From positions 1 through 64,000 of the forward strand of contig NZ_JAMBOG010000018.1 in the NCBI RefSeq assembly GCF_023715525.1: 64,000 nucleotides of DNA, read 5' to 3'. The notes under the pieces are model-generated. The model ran no database searches, had not been told where the DNA came from, and was given only the letters and a program-made list of their open reading frames with translations. This DNA is from Kocuria rosea. Its GTDB lineage: Bacteria; Actinomycetota; Actinomycetes; Actinomycetales; Micrococcaceae. Shown here in pieces: positions 1-13,823 of this stretch (position 1 is its first letter; each line of letters begins with the position of its first letter). The position numbers and the translations under genes were made by a program.

Positions 1-170
1 ACGGAGGCGGAACGAGCAACGGCCAATCAACCAAACAAAACATTTGGCATCAACAAACATGGCACACTATTGAGTTCTCAAACAACAGACCAAGAACCAG
101 ACCCCCAAGGCCCAGAACTCGAAGAAAGGAAGCTGCTTCCGGCTCGGGAACCTCGTTCCCTCCTTCAGCG
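1..170 (-). ncRNA. rRNA operon 5' leader with boxA-like antitermination site
   Basis: Read on the minus strand, 63-85 contains TTTGAGAACTCAATAGTG, the conserved actinobacterial 16S leader element that includes a boxA-like antitermination signal. It is followed by an AT-rich stretch unlike the surrounding DNA. The 16S gene itself is not in the window. The leader is the precursor part removed during rRNA maturation. The leader call rests on the motif and the promoter just upstream. Confidence 0.72.
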
Positions 171-178
171 GCTCAACC

Positions 179-208
179 ATCATACGGAGCCCGTTCCCGG
201 CGTGTCAA
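179..208 (-). promoter_or_regulatory. Ribosomal RNA operon promoter
   Basis: On the minus strand a perfect -35 TTGACA (203-208) and a -10 TATGAT (179-184) are separated by 18 bases. This is the strongest sigma-70-type promoter in the window. It points left into an rRNA leader, so it should drive the 16S-23S-5S operon lying off the left edge. A perfect palindrome sits about 24 bases upstream of the -35 (232-248). Confidence 0.8.
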
Positions 209-231
209 CTTGACGTTGTCCCGGGTTCCGG

Positions 232-248
232 ACGACCGTGACGGTCGT
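232..248. promoter_or_regulatory. Perfect 17-bp palindrome upstream of the rrn promoter
   Basis: ACGACCGT and ACGGTCGT flank a single G, an 8-1-8 perfect inverted repeat. It lies 23 bases upstream of the rrn -35 hexamer and 142 bases past the end of tyrS. It could be an activator or Fis-like site, or a short transcript hairpin. No factor can be named from the sequence. Confidence 0.4.
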
Positions 249-390
249 TCCCGCATGAACTAGGCACGGCTGGTCGCCGTGCTGATCTTTGCGGGTTCGT
301 CGTCCGCCGGCCCCGTGGGCCCTGCCTGACGACTCGATGAACACTACACGCGGCTCCGGGGGCCTGCAACTCGCTCCCCGCGGGCGCCGG

Positions 391-1701
391 TCAGGCTTCG
401 ACGACGACGGCGGCGAGGTGCTTCTTGCCCCGGCGGAGCAGGGCGTAGCGGCCGTGCAGCAGCTGGTCGCTGCCCAGCTCGGCGTCCTCGCCGGCGACCT
501 TCCGGTTGTTGAGGTAGGCGCCGCCCTCCTTCAGGGTGCGCCGGGCGGCGGAGCGGGACTCGGAGAGGCCGGTGGCCACGAGCAGGTCGGCGACCCGGTG
601 GGCGCCGGCCTCGACGCGGGCGGTCGGCAGCTCCCGGGCCACGGCGTCGAGGGTGCCGGCGTCCAGCTCGTCCAGCTCGCCCCGGCCGAAGACCGCGGCG
701 GACGCGGCGATGGCCTTCTCGGTGGCCGCCGCCCCGTGCACCAGGGAGCAGACCTCCCAGGCCAGCACCTTCTGCGCCTCGCGCTTGAAGGGGGCCTCCT
801 CCACCTGCCGGTGCAGCTCCTCGATCCGCTCCCGGGTCAGGAAGGTGAACACCTTGAGCCGGTCCACGACGTCGGCGTCGGCGGTGTTGAGCCAGAACTG
901 GTAGAACGCGTACGGCGAGGTGAGCTCCGGGTCCAGCCACACGGCGTTGCCCTCGGACTTGCCGAACTTCGTGCCGTCGGAGTTGGTGATCAGCGGAGTG
1001 CCGATCGCGTGCACGGAGGCGCCCTCCACCTTGCGGATCAGCTCGGTGCCGGAGGTCAGGTTGCCCCACTGGTCGGAGCCGCCGGTCTGCAGCGTGCAGC
1101 CGTGGTGCCGATACAGGTTGAGGTAGTCCAGTCCCTGGAGGATCTGGTAGCTGAACTCGGTGTAGGAGATGCCCTCGTCGGAGTTCAGGCGCTTGGCCAC
1201 GATCTCCTTCTTGATCATCGTGCCGACGCGGAAGTGCTTGCCGATGTCGCGCAGGAAGTCGATGGCGGACAGCTGGGAGGTCCAGTCGAGGTTGTTGACC
1301 ATCACGGCCGGGTTCTCCCCCTCGAAGGAGAGGAAGCGCTCGACCTGGGCGCGCAGCAGCTGCACCCACTGCGCCACGGTCTCCTTGGAGTTGAGCACGC
1401 GCTCGGAGGTCTGCCGGGGGTCGCCGATCAGCCCCGTGGAGCCGCCGACGAGGCCGATGGGCCGGTGGCCGGCGAGCTGGAGGCGGCGCATCAGCAGCAG
1501 CTGGACGAGGTGGCCCAGGTGCAGCGACGCCGCGGTGGGGTCGAACCCGCAGTAGTAGGTGATCGGCTCCCCCGACAGGGCCTGCTCGAGGGCGGCCTCG
1601 TCGGTCGACACGTGCACCAGGCCCCGCCACTGCAGCTCCTGCCACACGGTGGCGAAGGTCGGGTCGTTGTGCTGGGAATTCAGATCAATTGCGTTCGACA
1701 C
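391..1701 (-). CDS. tyrS: Tyrosyl-tRNA synthetase
   Basis: Class I aminoacyl-tRNA synthetase that charges tRNA-Tyr with tyrosine using ATP in the cytoplasm. The HLGH form of the HIGH motif is at about residues 61-64. The KFGKS form of KMSKS follows near residue 230, and the tyrosine-binding GGSDQWGN block lies between them. A C-terminal S4-like RNA-binding region ends the protein. The length of 436 residues is usual for the family. I chose GTG at 1701, which gives VSNAIDLN; a TTG three codons upstream is open but less likely. The gene runs toward the rRNA operon with no clear terminator between them. Confidence 0.95.
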   Translation of the reverse strand: MSNAIDLNSQHNDPTFATVWQELQWRGLVHVSTDEAALEQALSGEPITYYCGFDPTAASLHLGHLVQLLLMRRLQLAGHRPIGLVGGSTGLIGDPRQTSERVLNSKETVAQWVQLLRAQVERFLSFEGENPAVMVNNLDWTSQLSAIDFLRDIGKHFRVGTMIKKEIVAKRLNSDEGISYTEFSYQILQGLDYLNLYRHHGCTLQTGGSDQWGNLTSGTELIRKVEGASVHAIGTPLITNSDGTKFGKSEGNAVWLDPELTSPYAFYQFWLNTADADVVDRLKVFTFLTRERIEELHRQVEEAPFKREAQKVLAWEVCSLVHGAAATEKAIAASAAVFGRGELDELDAGTLDAVARELPTARVEAGAHRVADLLVATGLSESRSAARRTLKEGGAYLNNRKVAGEDAELGSDQLLHGRYALLRRGKKHLAAVVVEA

Positions 1702-1710
1702 GGCTCCCAA

Positions 1711-1748
1711 GGTACCAGGGCGCGGGCCGGCGCCGGCGCCCTGGTACC
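1711..1748. repeat. 13-bp perfect inverted repeat between the HelR gene and tyrS
   Basis: GGTACCAGGGCGC (1711-1723) is repeated in inverse at 1736-1748, with a 12-base loop. It sits after the helR stop (1781) and directly before the tyrS start. It may end helR transcription or fold in the tyrS leader. There is no T tract, so intrinsic termination is uncertain. Confidence 0.45.
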
Positions 1749-1780
1749 CGTCGGGGGAACGGCCGTGACCGCCGTGGGCC

Positions 1781-4042
1781 TCAGAACCGGTCGAGGCCCG
1801 CGGGCAGCTCCCGGGCCGCGACGACGCGCAGCCGCTGGGTCGGGCGGGTCATGGCCACGTAGAGGTTGCCGACGGCGCCGCCGGTCTCCTCCACCAGCGC
1901 CTGCGGCTCCACGAGCACCACCGAGTCGAACTCGAGGCCCTTCGCGTCCCAGGCGGAGAGCACCACCACCTGCCGGTCGAGCCGGCGCACCCCGGCGCCG
2001 ACCAGGCCGGGCAGCGCCTGGGCGAGGGCCGGCCCGATCTCCCGGACCCGGTCCTCGGGCACGATGACCGCCACGAGGCCGCCGCCGACGACCTCGAGCT
2101 CGGTGCGCACCTGCTCGAGCACGGCGCCGGCCAGGCCCGCGTCGTCGGACCGGGTGACGATGGGCGGCTCGCCGTCCCGGACGGCGCGCGGAGCGGACAG
2201 GGCGAGGCCCGCCGCGCGGGCGACGTCCACGGCGGCCTCGGCGATCGCGGCCGGGGTCCGGTAGTTGACCGTGAGCTCGTCGAGGGAGAACCGCTCCCCC
2301 ACGAACGGCTCGAGCGCGTCCGCCCAGCTGTGCGCGGCGACGGCCGAGCCCGCCTGGGCGATGTCGCCGACCACCGTGAAGGACTTCATGGGGCAGCGGC
2401 GCATCAGCACGCGCCACTGCATGGGCGAGAGCTCCTGCGCCTCGTCGACCACCACGTGCCCGTAGGCCCACGTGCGGTCGGCGGTGGCAGCCTCCGCGGC
2501 GGTCATCCGGTGCGGTGTCACGGCGTTGAAGTCGGTGAGCTGGGCGGCGGTGACGATGCCGTCGGCGCCGACGTCCTCCAGGCTCTGGTGCATGTTCTGC
2601 AGCGCCCGCTCGGCGTTGTCCGTGGCCTTGCGCTGCTCCCGCTCCGCGTCGGCGCGCACCCGCACCCCGGCGGCGTCGAGATCGCCCAGCAGCTCGGCGG
2701 CCTCGTCGAGCAGCGGCACGTCGGCCACGGTGAAGGGGGCGTCGAGCGGGCGCAGCAGCGCCTCGACCTGCGCCGGGCCCAGGTGCGGGGCGGCGGACTC
2801 GAGGTAGTGGCGCTTGCCGAACAGCTGCGAGACCAGGGTCTGCGGCGACAGCGGCATCCAGGCGAGGTTCAGGGCGACCCGCACGTCCCGGGACTGGCGG
2901 ATGTCCTCGGCGAGGTAGGAACGGTCCATGACGTTGCCGCTCGTGCTGTTGAGGTGGTCCCCCAGCTGCTCGGTGAGCTCGCGCAGCACGATCTTCACGA
3001 AGGTGTTGCGGGCCTCGTTGTGCGGCTTGCCGGTGGCGCGCGCCTTGTCCCGCGCCCGCTTGACGATCCGGCGGGTGAGCGTGACGCGGTGCGACTCCAC
3101 GCGCAGCACCTGGTCCCGGTCCGGGACCTTCTGCCGGTCCTTGACGGCCTTGGCGATCACGTCGGCCATGTCGAGGCCGGCCTTCAGCTGCGCGGCCTCG
3201 GGGTCGCGCTCGGGGACGGCGGTGACCCCGGGGAACAGCTCCGACAGGGAGGACATGACCACGCCGGTCTCGCCGAGGGCGGGCAGGACCCGCTCGATGT
3301 ACCACATGAACGACGACGACGGGCCGACGATCAGCACCCCCGCCTTGCGCAGCCGCTCCCGGTGCTCGTAGAGCAGGTACGCGGCCCGGTGCAGCGCCAC
3401 GGCGGTCTTGCCCGTGCCGGGCCCGCCCTGGACCACGCGCACGCCCGGCAGCGGTGCGCGGATGATCCGGTCCTGCTCGGCCTGGATGGTGGCGACGATG
3501 TCCGACATCCGGCCGGTGCGCTTCTGGTTGAGCGCCGCCAGCAGGGCCCCCTCACCGTGGAGCACGCCCTCCTCGTCGAGCATCTGCGCGTCGAGCACGT
3601 CGTCCTCGAGGGCGGTGACGTCCCGCCCCTCCAGGATGAGGTGGCGGCGGCGGCGGATGCCCATGGGGTTCTGGGCGGTGGCCTGGTAGAAGGCGGCGGC
3701 CTCACGGGCGCGCCAGTCCACCATGAGCCGCTGGTGGTCCTGCGTGGCCAGCCCGATGCGGCCCACGTAGCGGCGGTCGCCGTCGCGCGTGTCCAGCCGG
3801 CCGAAGACCAGCCGGTGGTCCACGGCGTTGAGCTGGGCCAGCCGGTCCTCGTAGTGGGAGGCGAAGGCGTCCCGCTCGGAGCGGTTCTGGTGGTTGCCCG
3901 CGTTCGCGCTGCGCTGCACGGCGGCGAGCTCGGCCGACTTCTCGGCCCGGAGCTCGTCCAGCCGGTCGTAGAGCATCGCCACGTACGCGCGCTCGACAGC
4001 AAGTTGCTCGGCCGCCATCGTGGCGACGGTCGTCTCTGCCAT
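1781..4042 (-). CDS. helR: HelD/HelR-type RNA polymerase-recycling ATPase (superfamily I helicase fold)
   Basis: This family uses ATP to release RNA polymerase from stalled or rifamycin-bound complexes; it is helicase-like rather than a true DNA unwinder. An N-terminal charged helical region (about 10-80) fits the arm that enters the polymerase secondary channel, followed by the family motif YVGRIGL (92-98). Walker A GGPGTGKT is at 206-213. VVVDEAQELSP (Walker B), DAKGLEFDSVVLVEP (motif V) and YVAMTRPTQRL (motif VI) follow. The length of 753 residues fits the actinobacterial class. I find no 19-bp rifamycin-associated element upstream, but a different palindrome is present (4093-4112). The HelR rather than HelD subtype is a likely but unproven call. 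Confidence 0.85.
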   Translation of the reverse strand: MAETTVATMAAEQLAVERAYVAMLYDRLDELRAEKSAELAAVQRSANAGNHQNRSERDAFASHYEDRLAQLNAVDHRLVFGRLDTRDGDRRYVGRIGLATQDHQRLMVDWRAREAAAFYQATAQNPMGIRRRRHLILEGRDVTALEDDVLDAQMLDEEGVLHGEGALLAALNQKRTGRMSDIVATIQAEQDRIIRAPLPGVRVVQGGPGTGKTAVALHRAAYLLYEHRERLRKAGVLIVGPSSSFMWYIERVLPALGETGVVMSSLSELFPGVTAVPERDPEAAQLKAGLDMADVIAKAVKDRQKVPDRDQVLRVESHRVTLTRRIVKRARDKARATGKPHNEARNTFVKIVLRELTEQLGDHLNSTSGNVMDRSYLAEDIRQSRDVRVALNLAWMPLSPQTLVSQLFGKRHYLESAAPHLGPAQVEALLRPLDAPFTVADVPLLDEAAELLGDLDAAGVRVRADAEREQRKATDNAERALQNMHQSLEDVGADGIVTAAQLTDFNAVTPHRMTAAEAATADRTWAYGHVVVDEAQELSPMQWRVLMRRCPMKSFTVVGDIAQAGSAVAAHSWADALEPFVGERFSLDELTVNYRTPAAIAEAAVDVARAAGLALSAPRAVRDGEPPIVTRSDDAGLAGAVLEQVRTELEVVGGGLVAVIVPEDRVREIGPALAQALPGLVGAGVRRLDRQVVVLSAWDAKGLEFDSVVLVEPQALVEETGGAVGNLYVAMTRPTQRLRVVAARELPAGLDRF

Positions 4043-4092
4043 GGGTGGACACCTCGTTCCGGATCGAACAGACCAACGAGTCTACCGCGACG

Positions 4093-4112
4093 ACGTCACC
4101 GCGCAGTGACGT
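4093..4112. promoter_or_regulatory. Palindromic operator candidate upstream of helR
   Basis: ACGTCAC and GTGACGT are perfect 7-base arms around a 6-base spacer. A second overlapping inverted repeat, GTTAC (4111-4115) and GTAAC (4126-4130), adjoins it. The -10-like TAGACT of helR on the minus strand lies just downstream (4079-4084). The position fits a repressor or activator site controlling helR. The binding protein is unknown. Confidence 0.5.
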
Positions 4113-4169
4113 TACCGCGCCGTCCGTAACAGGAGCGTCAGGAGGAGCTGCGGGGGCGGCCGGGACCGC

Positions 4170-4702
4170 TCACACGCGGTAGAGCGCGCGCACCCGGTGC
4201 CCGCCCAGCCGCGAGCGCCCGCGCAGGTCGGTGAGCTCCATGATCAGCCCGAAGCCGGCGACGTGCAGGCCGGCCCGGTGCAGCAGCTGGGCCGTGGCGC
4301 CGAGCGTCCCGCCGGTCGCGAGGATGTCGTCCAGGACGAGCACGCGGGACCCGCGCGGGACGTCGTCGGTGTGGATCTCGAGCACCGCCGAGCCGTACTC
4401 GAGGACGTACTCCTCGCGGAAGGTCTCCCGCGGCAGCTTCCCGGCCTTGCGCACGGGGATCATCCCCACGCCGGAGGCGTAGGCCACGGCGCCGGCCATG
4501 AGGAAGCCGCGGGCCTCGACGCCGGCCACGAAGTCGAACTGGCCCCGGAAGGCGTCGACGAGCGCGTCGGTGGTGCGGCGGAAGCCGGCGGCGTCCGCGA
4601 ACAGCGGCGTCAGGTCGCGGAAGAGGACCCCCGGCTCCGGGTAGTCGGGAATCTTCACGCACAGGCGCTCGATCATCTGCTCCACGGATTCAGTCACGCC
4701 CG

Positions 4703-4706
<4 letters not shown>
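4170..4706 (-). CDS. apt: Adenine phosphoribosyltransferase
   Basis: Converts adenine and PRPP to AMP in purine salvage. The PRPP-binding block VLVLDDILATGGT is present, with the N-terminal PDYPEPGVLFRDLTPL signature and the GVEARGFLMAGAVA block typical of Apt. The length of 178 residues is normal. I start at the ATG at 4706, because the longer open frame upstream is proline- and arginine-rich and unlike the family. That ATG overlaps the mpg stop as ATGA, so translation is probably coupled to mpg. Confidence 0.93.
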
Positions 4707-6954
<2,248 letters not shown>

Positions 6955-6969
6955 CTACGTGCTCCTGGT

Positions 6970-8181
<1,212 letters not shown>

Positions 8182-8572
8182 GGTGTTCTCCTTCAGTAGT
8201 GTTCTGGGCTTGCGGACGCCGGGGGGCGTCCACCCTGCTGTGCATGACTATACACAAATGGTTGTATTTATGCATCGCCGGGACCCGGTCCCGCCTCCTT
8301 GACGCACCCCACCCGGGGTGATCGACTGGGGGCGCGGCCCTGGCCCACCCCCGCACCGCCCGCACCCCCGCGCGGGCCCCGGGCGCCGGCCCTCCGCACC
8401 GCTTCCCGGGGCCGCCACGGCAGCCGCTCAATTATGAATCACTAGCAATAACGCCCTGCTTCCGACATACTGGCTCCCGGGTGGTGGCTTCGCCGCCGAC
8501 CACATGCGGATCGGCCGGGACCCGGCGTCCCGGCCGTCCATTCCACCCGGTCCCGATCCCGAGAGGAACCCA
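8182..8572. promoter_or_regulatory. Divergent region between argG and katA
   Basis: 391 bases with no gene. It holds the argG ribosome site and the ARG boxes (8239-8277). On the plus strand an AT-rich patch (8429-8455, CAATTATGAATCACTAGC and following) precedes a possible -10 CATACT about 15 bases later. The AT patch could bind a Fur-type or peroxide regulator, but the dyad is weak. Confidence 0.5.
8239..8277 (-). promoter_or_regulatory. Pair of ARG boxes before argG
   Basis: Two imperfect 18-bp palindromes occupy 8239-8256 (TGTGCATGACTATACACA) and 8260-8277 (core TTGTATTTATGCAT). Their centres are 21 bp apart, the classic spacing for the ArgR hexamer. A -10-like TATAGT on the minus strand (8247-8252) falls inside the first box, so bound repressor would block polymerase. 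ArgR is encoded at 12358-12852. Confidence 0.78.
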
Positions 8573-10249
8573 ATGACGAACGTTCCCGACCAGACCCTGA
8601 CCACGCGCCAGGGCCACCCGGTCTACGACAACCAGAACACCCGCACCATCGGCTCCCGCGGCCCCGCGACGCTGGAGAACTACGCGTTCCTCGAGAAGAT
8701 GAGCCACTTCGACCGTGAGCGCATCCCCGAGCGCGTGGTCCACGCCCGCGGCACCACCGCGTTCGGCTACTTCGAGGCCTACGGCAAGTACGGCGACGAG
8801 CCCATCGCCAAGTACACCCGGGCCAAGCTCTTCCAGGAGCCCGGCAAGCGCACCGACGTGGCCCTGCGCTTCTCCACCGTGGCCGGCGGCCGCGACTCCT
8901 CCGAGGTGGCCCGCGACCCGCGCGGCTTCGCCGTGAAGTTCTACACCGAGGACGGCAACTGGGACCTCGTCGGCAACAACCTCGGCGTGTTCTTCATCCG
9001 TGACGCCATCAAGTTCCCGGACTTCATCCACTCCCAGAAGCCGGACCCCGTGAACTTCGAGGCCGGGGTCGCCAATCGCGCCTTCGACTTCTGGAGCCAG
9101 TCGCCCGAGGCGATGCACATGATCACGATCCTGTTCTCCCCGCGCGGGATCCCGGCGGACTACCGCCACCAGCAGGGCTTCGGCGTGAACACCTACAAGT
9201 GGGTCAACGCGGCCGGCGAGTCCGTGCTCGTGAAGTACCACTGGATCCCGAAGCAGGGCGTCAAGTCCCTCACCTCGGAGGACGCCGCCAACATCCAGGC
9301 GCGCACGCTCGGCTCGCACACCAAGGACCTCTACGACGCGATCGAGGCCGGCGACTACCCCGAGTGGGAGCTGCAGGTGCAGGTCATGGAGGACCACGAC
9401 CACCCGGAGCTGGACTTCGACCCGCTGGACGACACCAAGGTGTGGCCGGAGGAGCTGTTCCCGCCGAAGCCGGTGGGCCGCATGGTGCTCAACCGCAACC
9501 CGAAGGACTTCTTCGCGGAGAACGAGCAGATCGCCTTCGGCACCGGCGTGCTGGTGGACGGCCTGGACTTCTCCGACGACAAGATGCTCGTGGGCCGCAC
9601 CTTCTCGTACTCGGACACCCAGCGCTACCGCGTGGGCCCGAACTACCTGCAGCTGCCGGTCAACGCGCCGAAGGCCAAGGTCGCCACCAACCAGCGCGAC
9701 GGGCAGATGGCCTACCGCGTGGACCACGCCCCGGGCCAGAACCCGCACGTGAACTACGAGCCGTCCATCACCGGTGGCGTGCAGGAGGCCCCGAAGGACG
9801 AGGGCTACCACGCCTCGGTCGGCCCCGAGATCACCGGCCGCCTCACCCGGGCGCGGATCGAGCGGACCAACGACTACAAGCAGGCCGGCGAGCGCTTCCA
9901 GCTCCAGGAGGACTGGGAGAAGGAGGAGCTGATCTCCAACCTGATCGGCGCCCTGTCCCAGTGCGACCGCCCGATCCAGGAGCGCATGGTCTGGCACTTC
10001 TACATGGTCGAGGACGAGCTGGGCCGGCGCGTGGGCGACGGCGTCGGCGTGTCCCTCGAGGACGTGCGCGACCTGGGCCCCCTGCCCACGCAGCGCCTGT
10101 CCGAGGAGGAGCTGCAGCGCGTGGCGAACCTCGGCAGCAACGGCCCGCGCAACGTGGAGGGCCTGACCATGACCCACTGCGTCCCGAACGAGCGCGTGGT
10201 CGTGGAGCGGGAGCCCCAGCAGGCGAGCCCCGCGATGATGTCCAACTGA
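8573..10249 (+). CDS. katA: Monofunctional haem catalase
   Basis: Breaks hydrogen peroxide into water and oxygen. The catalytic histidine is in RVVHARG (H57). The haem-ligand motif [16 protein letters not shown] gives Y346, and the NADPH-clade residues around [14 protein letters not shown] are present. The protein is 558 residues, a little longer at the C-terminus than the small-subunit clade. I chose ATG at 8573, preceded by GAGAGG; the upstream in-frame stretch is not catalase-like. An ankyrin gene lies downstream on the same strand, beyond a broken ligase gene. The promoter region (8428-8500) contains an AT-rich patch that may bind a peroxide regulator. Confidence 0.95.
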   Translation: MTNVPDQTLTTRQGHPVYDNQNTRTIGSRGPATLENYAFLEKMSHFDRERIPERVVHARGTTAFGYFEAYGKYGDEPIAKYTRAKLFQEPGKRTDVALRFSTVAGGRDSSEVARDPRGFAVKFYTEDGNWDLVGNNLGVFFIRDAIKFPDFIHSQKPDPVNFEAGVANRAFDFWSQSPEAMHMITILFSPRGIPADYRHQQGFGVNTYKWVNAAGESVLVKYHWIPKQGVKSLTSEDAANIQARTLGSHTKDLYDAIEAGDYPEWELQVQVMEDHDHPELDFDPLDDTKVWPEELFPPKPVGRMVLNRNPKDFFAENEQIAFGTGVLVDGLDFSDDKMLVGRTFSYSDTQRYRVGPNYLQLPVNAPKAKVATNQRDGQMAYRVDHAPGQNPHVNYEPSITGGVQEAPKDEGYHASVGPEITGRLTRARIERTNDYKQAGERFQLQEDWEKEELISNLIGALSQCDRPIQERMVWHFYMVEDELGRRVGDGVGVSLEDVRDLGPLPTQRLSEEELQRVANLGSNGPRNVEGLTMTHCVPNERVVVEREPQQASPAMMSN

Positions 10250-10301
10250 TCCCGGCACCGGGGGCCCGCCGGGCGGGCCCCCGGACGGGCGGACGCCCGG
10301 A

Positions 10302-10332
10302 GGGGGCCGACCGCGATCCGCGGTCGGCCCCC
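10302..10332. terminator. Bidirectional terminator between catalase and ligase
   Basis: A perfect 14-bp stem (10302-10315 with 10319-10332) and a 3-base loop are followed by TCT. A second GC-rich inverted repeat lies just before it (about 10260-10282). The two flanking genes converge on this site. Confidence 0.8.
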
Positions 10333-10357
10333 TCTCGCGTGCCCGGCGGGCACCGGC

Positions 10358-11694
10358 TCAGGCGGGGCGCACCGCGCCCCCGAGGTCGAGGGAGCGCTTG
10401 AGGATCTTGCCCGTGGGGCCCTTGTGCAGCTCGTCGACGACCTTGTACCAGCGCGGGTGCTTGTGCTTGGCCACGCGCTCGCGCACGAAGGCGTCCAGCT
10501 CGCCCAGCCTGCCGTCCGCCCGGTCCGCGGGCGTGTCCCGGAAGGCCACGACGGCGGCGACCTCCTCGCCCAGCTCCTCGTCGGGGACGCCGACCACCGC
10601 CGCCTCGGCGATGCCCGGGAACTGGTGGATGACCTCCTCGACCTCGCCCGGGTAGACGTTGCAGCCGCCGCCCAGGACCATGTCCTTCTTGCGGTCCACG
10701 ATGTAGTAGCAGCCCTCCTCGTCGACCCGGGCGAGGTCCCCGGTGTGGAGCCAGCCGCCGCGGAGCGCGGCCTCCGTCGCCTCCGGGTTGTGCCAGTAGC
10801 CCTCGTAGACGGGGGCGTCGAAGACCTGCTCGAAGCGCGAGAGGACCTCCACGGGCAGCGGGGACCCGCCCGAGACCCCGGCGCGCCGGTGCGGCAGCTC
10901 CGCCGGCCCGTCGCCGGCGGCGTGCAGCAGGGCGATGTACATGCTCGGCACGCCCGCGAAGACCGTGACCTTGTCCCGGGCGAGGATCCCGAGCACCCCC
11001 GCCGGCTCGAAGCGCGGCAGCAGCGTGACGGTGGCGCCGGCGGAGACGACCCCGTTGAGGGCCACGGTCTGGCCGAAGACGTGGAACAACGGCAGGCCGC
11101 CGAACATGACGTCCCCGGGCCGCACGGAGAACAGGGCCGCGGAGAGCCGAGCGTTGCTGAGCGGGTTGTGGTGGGTGAGCACGGCGCCCTTGGGCCGGCC
11201 CGTGGTGCCGGAGGTGCAGAGCAGCACCGCGGTGTCCCCGTCGGCCCGCTCGACGACCTCGGGCAGCGGGGGCACCTGGCCCAGGGCCTGCAGGGTGCCG
11301 GCGGGGGTCACCACGACCACCGGCACCTCCCGGCCCAGCTCGGCGACCGCCCGGTGGGCGGCCTCGGCCATGGCCTCCCAGACCAGGACCACAGAGACCT
11401 CCGCGTCGCCGAAGTGGTGGGTCAGCTCCCGCGGGCTGAGCAGGGGGTTGAGGGGACGACCACGCCGCCCATGCGCAGGATGCCGTGGTAGGCGATGGGC
11501 ATGTGCGGGACGTCGGGCAGGATCATGGCCACCCGGTCCCCCGGCCCCACCCCGGCGCCCACGAGCATCGACGCGACGCGGGCCGAGAGGTCGTCCAGCG
11601 CGCCGTAGGTCAGCGCGCGGTCGTCGAGGACCACCGCCCGGGCCTCGGGGCGGGCCGCGGCGGAGTCGGTGAGCAGGGTGGCGAGGTTGGTCAT
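10358..11694 (-). pseudogene. Broken AMP-dependent synthetase / fatty-acyl-CoA ligase
   Basis: The first 80 codons from 11694 encode a good ligase N-terminus ending GGVVVP. The expected continuation LNPLLSPREL lies in another frame, because a run of four G (11452-11455) is one base short. Beyond it, the ATP motif TSGTTGRPKGAVLTHHN and the IVDRKKDMV block are present. The stretch that should hold the A5 motif (YGLTE) is missing: EGY of one segment joins directly to YWHNPEAT of another, a loss of roughly 60-65 residues at a GGCTAC microhomology. One lesion could be a sequencing error. The second is in frame and independent, so loss of function is likely. Confidence 0.82.
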
Positions 11695-11900
11695 GGGGTG
11701 CTCCGGATTCCCGGTGCGGGCGCACCGGCGTGACAGGCGTGCTCGGTGGGACGGATCACGCGAGCGTGCCAGGGGGTTACGGCAACGCCAGGACCCGGGT
11801 ACCGGGCCGGCTTCGGGGGCGGGGGCCCGCCCCCGATAAACTGCTGTACCGGAGCCGTGGCGCCCACCACGGTCGCACCCACCACGTGAGGACGAGACCC

Positions 11901-12335
11901 ATGAGCGAGAACCCCCAGCAGCCCGAGGGCGGCGCCGCGCCGGAGCTGACCGAGGAGGAGATGGCCTACGTGCTGTCCCTGTTCGACATGGCCCGGGCCG
12001 GCGACACCGAGAACCTGCTCCCGGCGCTGCGGGCGGGCGTGCCCGTGAACCTGACCAACGGCAAGGGCGACACCCTGCTGATCCTCGCCGCCTACCACCG
12101 GCACGAGGACACGGTGGCGGCCCTGCTCGAGGCCGGGGCGGACCCGGACCGGGTCAACGACAACGGCCAGACGGCGCTGCTGAGCGCGGTCTTCCGCGGC
12201 GAGGAGGGGATCGTGCGCCGGCTGCTGGAGGCCGGGGCCTCCCAGACGGCGGGCGCCCACTCGGCCGCCGACTTCGCGAAGGTCTTCGAGCGCACGGAGC
12301 TGCTGCCGGTGCTGGAGGAGTACGCGGGCCGCTAG
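11901..12335 (+). CDS. Ankyrin-repeat protein
   Basis: A 144-residue cytoplasmic protein with about three ankyrin repeats. The clearest are NGKGDTLLILAAYHRHEDTVAALLEAGADPD and the following repeat, NDNGQTALLSAVFRGEEGIVRRLLEAGA. Ankyrin repeats mediate protein contacts. In Pseudomonas an ankyrin protein (AnkB) is paired with and supports a catalase (KatB). Here the ankyrin gene lies 1.65 kb after katA on the same strand, with the broken ligase between them, so a shared role is plausible but inferred. The start ATG follows GTGAGGACGAG. Confidence 0.85.
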   Translation: MSENPQQPEGGAAPELTEEEMAYVLSLFDMARAGDTENLLPALRAGVPVNLTNGKGDTLLILAAYHRHEDTVAALLEAGADPDRVNDNGQTALLSAVFRGEEGIVRRLLEAGASQTAGAHSAADFAKVFERTELLPVLEEYAGR

Positions 12336-12357
12336 GCCAGCCGCCGGCCGGCCGCGC

Positions 12358-13823
<1,466 letters not shown>

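Noticed and set aside
289-2067. Long plus-strand open frame over tyrS
   Set aside because: Antisense to tyrS; GC-rich third positions keep reverse frames open. No recognisable protein.
4055-4075. SOS box before helR (TCGAAC present)
   Set aside because: Only one half-site matches; the other half has three mismatches.
4043-4140. Rifamycin-associated element before helR
   Set aside because: No match to the 19-bp palindrome with GGGGCTT-type arms.
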